A program made the translations under genes and the position numbers. The notes under the pieces were generated by a model. That model was not told the origin of the DNA and did not search any database. It saw only the letters and a program-made list of their open reading frames with translations. Below are positions 62,210 through 64,000 of a stretch of 64,000 nucleotides of DNA, in pieces (the first letter of the stretch is position 1; each line of letters begins with the position of its first letter). The stretch is from Flavobacterium pectinovorum (GTDB lineage Bacteria; Bacteroidota; Bacteroidia; Flavobacteriales; Flavobacteriaceae). Where the stretch lies: the NCBI RefSeq assembly GCF_022802975.1, contig NZ_JAFEVZ010000002.1, positions 372,001-436,000 of the forward strand, in the 5' to 3' direction.

Positions 62210-62722
62210 ATGAAAAAAATTATTTTATCTGCCATCGCAGTTATGGCTTTTGGTTTTGCTAATGCTCAAGAACAAACAGCAAAAGGAAAATGGTTAATTG
62301 AAGCAAACACAGGTTTTGGTGCTGGAACAGGAAATACTTCATTCGGATTATGGTCTGAGGATGGTAATACTGCCTATAACATTGGAGCTGAAGGTGGTTA
62401 TTTTGTTGCTGATAATTTAGCTGTAAAATTAGGTTTAGGTTATGGAGATGATGGTGGTGATATTGAAAACACTACTCTTGCATACAAAGTTGGTGCAAAA
62501 TATTATGTAGCAAATAAATTTCCAGTTGAGCTTTCTTACAACGGAGTAGATATTAAAGATAGAGATGAGAATCCTTCTTACATTGGACTTCAAGGTGGAT
62601 ATGCTATCTTTTTAGGGTCAAATATTTCTATTGAGCCAGGTGTTCGTTACAATCATTCATTAAATGATGATTTTTATGAAAGTGCTTTCCAATTCAATGT
62701 TGGATTTGCTTTACACTTCTAA
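62210..62722 (+). CDS. Outer-membrane beta-barrel protein
   Basis: A 170-aa protein with a signal peptide (IILSAIAVMAFGFANAQ) and a small-barrel pattern: WLIEANTGFGAGTGNTSFGL, GAEGGYFVADNLAVKLGLGY, YKVGAKYYVANKFPVELSYN, then SAFQFNVGFALHF with a terminal Phe. No enzymatic motif. It has a strong promoter and terminator and so is likely abundant. Confidence 0.9.
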   Translation: MKKIILSAIAVMAFGFANAQEQTAKGKWLIEANTGFGAGTGNTSFGLWSEDGNTAYNIGAEGGYFVADNLAVKLGLGYGDDGGDIENTTLAYKVGAKYYVANKFPVELSYNGVDIKDRDENPSYIGLQGGYAIFLGSNISIEPGVRYNHSLNDDFYESAFQFNVGFALHF

Positions 62723-62741
62723 TAAAAGAAAATATTTATAT

Positions 62742-62773
62742 TTTAAAACCTTCCCTAATCAGGAAGGTTTTTT
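62742..62773 (+). terminator. Terminator after the 170-aa barrel gene
   Basis: AAAACCTTCC pairs with GGAAGGTTTT and is followed by seven T. Confidence 0.88.
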
Positions 62774-62803
62774 TATGCTCGAAAAATATGTTACTTTGTA
62801 CAT

Positions 62804-63700
62804 ATGAAATGGAATACCTATATAAAAGATTATCAATCGTATTTGCGTATTGAAAGAGGTTTGTCTAAAAATACAATCGAAAATTATGGTTTTGATATTG
62901 AACGATTGTGTCTTTTTTTAGAAACCAGTCAAATAGAGGTTTCTCCAATAAAAATTTCAGAAGAAACGGTGCAGCAGTTTATTTATTCGGTATCAAAAGA
63001 AGTGAATCCACGTTCGCAGGCCAGAATTATTTCAGGACTAAAAAGTTTTTTTAACTATTTGATTTTTGAAGATTACCGGACAGATAGTCCGATGGAATTA
63101 ATTGAAACCCCTAAAACAGGACGTAAATTACCGGATACATTATCAGTAGAAGAAATTGATAATCTGATTGCGGCTATTGATTTAAGTTCAAACGAAGGGG
63201 AACGAAACAGAGCAATGCTGGAAACTTTGTATGGCTGTGGTCTACGTGTTTCGGAGTTGGTGTCTTTAAAAATTTCAGATTTGTTTTTTGAAGAAGGGTT
63301 TGTAAAAATTACCGGAAAAGGAAATAAGGAACGTTTTGTTCCTATTGGTAATTTAACTCAAAAATACATTAACATTTATCAGAAAGAAGTTCGTATTCAT
63401 TTAAAAATAAAAAAAGGTGACGAAGATACTTTGTTTTTAAACCGTCGCGGAAATCAGCTTACTCGTGCCATGATTTTTACTATTATTAAAGATTTGGCCG
63501 TAAAGATTGGTTTAAACAAAAATATCAGTCCGCATACTTTAAGGCATTCTTTTGCAACGCATCTTTTAGAAAATGGAGCCGATTTACGCTCTATTCAACT
63601 AATGCTAGGGCATGAATCAATCACAACTACCGAAATTTATGTTCATTTGGACAGAAGTTTTTTAAAAGAAGTTATGCATACTTTTCATCCCAGAAGATAA
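62804..63700 (+). CDS. xerD: Tyrosine recombinase XerD
   Basis: A 298-aa site-specific recombinase that resolves chromosome dimers at dif with XerC. The N-terminal core-binding domain starts WNTYIKDYQSYLRIERGLSK. The catalytic domain has ETLYGCGLRVSELVSL (Arg), HTLRHSFATHLL (His-x-x-Arg), LGHESITTTEIYVHLD (His and Tyr nucleophile). The complete set and housekeeping context argue against a phage integrase. Confidence 0.93.
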   Translation: MKWNTYIKDYQSYLRIERGLSKNTIENYGFDIERLCLFLETSQIEVSPIKISEETVQQFIYSVSKEVNPRSQARIISGLKSFFNYLIFEDYRTDSPMELIETPKTGRKLPDTLSVEEIDNLIAAIDLSSNEGERNRAMLETLYGCGLRVSELVSLKISDLFFEEGFVKITGKGNKERFVPIGNLTQKYINIYQKEVRIHLKIKKGDEDTLFLNRRGNQLTRAMIFTIIKDLAVKIGLNKNISPHTLRHSFATHLLENGADLRSIQLMLGHESITTTEIYVHLDRSFLKEVMHTFHPRR

Positions 63701-63835
63701 TTTTTTTAAAGAAAATTTAATTATTAACAACACCTTTCTGAAAAAAATAATATCTTGTAGTTGAGGATAGTTTTTTCTTAAAAAGAAATTATTTCCTCAA
63801 ATTTTAAGTGATTTGCTCAACTTATACAGGAAGTG

Positions 63836-64000
63836 ATGGTTTTTGATTTGTATGAAAATGAAGATTGTAATAATGTGAATGATTTTTATAGAAAATTATT
63901 TGCCGAAATCCCTGATTTGATTTTTCAGATTGTCATCGATGCAGATAATAATTATTCGTTTCCATTATTTAGTAAATCAATTGAAGAAATATTTGAATTA
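63836..64000 (+). CDS. PAS domain protein, 5' end only
   Basis: A gene that runs off the right edge; 55 codons are visible. It starts at ATG 63836 after an AGGAAGTG ribosome-binding site, with an in-frame stop at 63809-63811. The visible part (DFYRKLFAEIPDLIFQIVI, then DADNNYSFPLFSKSIEEIFE) is the start of a PAS domain of the kind found on sensor histidine kinases. The output domain lies outside the window. Confidence 0.7.
   Translation, partial: MVFDLYENEDCNNVNDFYRKLFAEIPDLIFQIVIDADNNYSFPLFSKSIEEIFEL

Noticed and set aside
62804-63700. Phage or island integrase
   Set aside because: All features fit housekeeping XerD; no attachment-site repeats, tRNA neighbour or cargo genes are present.

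Overview
The window looks like a chromosomal segment of a Flavobacterium (Bacteroidota, Flavobacteriaceae). The evidence is low GC; Bacteroidota-type promoters (TTG, 18-20 nt spacer, TAnnTTTG) with few Shine-Dalgarno sites; a SusC/SusD pair; type IX secretion (T9SS) C-terminal sorting domains; a flexirubin/zeaxanthin-type carotenoid cluster; the parA-parB-DUF5683-dapB-lepB cluster; and families such as DUF4290, DUF5686, DUF3347 and DUF6576. Assignment to the genus is an inference from gene content. I see no transposase, phage, plasmid or CRISPR genes.

Layout. 1-5.8 kb: end of a TPR protein, ribH, then mutL overlapping two rhomboid proteases and an EEP-family hydrolase. 6.2-11.6 kb (minus): parA, parB, DUF5683, dapB, lepB, WbqC. 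12.0 kb: tRNA-Pro(TGG). 12.3-17.5 kb: a MarR regulator and a tightly packed six-gene carotenoid operon (crtI, crtB, two uncharacterised genes, crtZ, a fused CrtYcd-type lycopene cyclase) that should give beta-carotene and zeaxanthin. 17.7 kb: trxB, followed by a perfect 19-copy 7-bp tandem array. 18.9-22.6 kb (minus): a PadR, PspC, GIN, GIN membrane-stress-like operon. 22.8-24.9 kb: small membrane, hotdog and Cys-rich proteins.

25.0-31.6 kb (minus) is a copper-handling locus: a periplasmic multicopper oxidase fused to a CopB-like C-terminal domain, a CopA-type P-ATPase, a small HMA-AraC regulator, a DUF3347 protein and a Cys/His-rich exported protein. A divergent AraC regulator/MFS exporter pair follows. 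34.6-45.9 kb is a small pectin-related polysaccharide utilisation locus: SusC, SusD, a DUF4957/DUF5123 lipoprotein, a large T9SS-exported CE8 pectinesterase and a secreted protein sharing its N-terminal domain. Palindromic ATCGAT-centred sites lie upstream of both susC and the last secreted gene and suggest a shared LacI-type regulator encoded elsewhere. A PfkB sugar kinase follows.

47-64 kb is mostly housekeeping: tRNA(CAT), a START-like protein, a class IV aminotransferase, YqgE, HU, fmt, recQ, an AAA ATPase, DUF493-DUF4290-murA (with Asp in place of the usual catalytic Cys), a CDF transporter, DUF5686, aroQ, two outer-membrane beta-barrels, xerD and the start of a PAS protein.

The non-coding DNA is unusual. 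Many gaps hold imperfect inverted repeats built from 7-9 bp units, a recurring TGAGCGRAGTCGAAG motif, a palindromic GAACCCCGCC element and a 222-bp element with inverted ends. The most interesting leads are the heptamer array, the copper-locus fusions, the ATCGAT operators, the shared WDFG domain, and the altered catalytic motifs in MutL and MurA.
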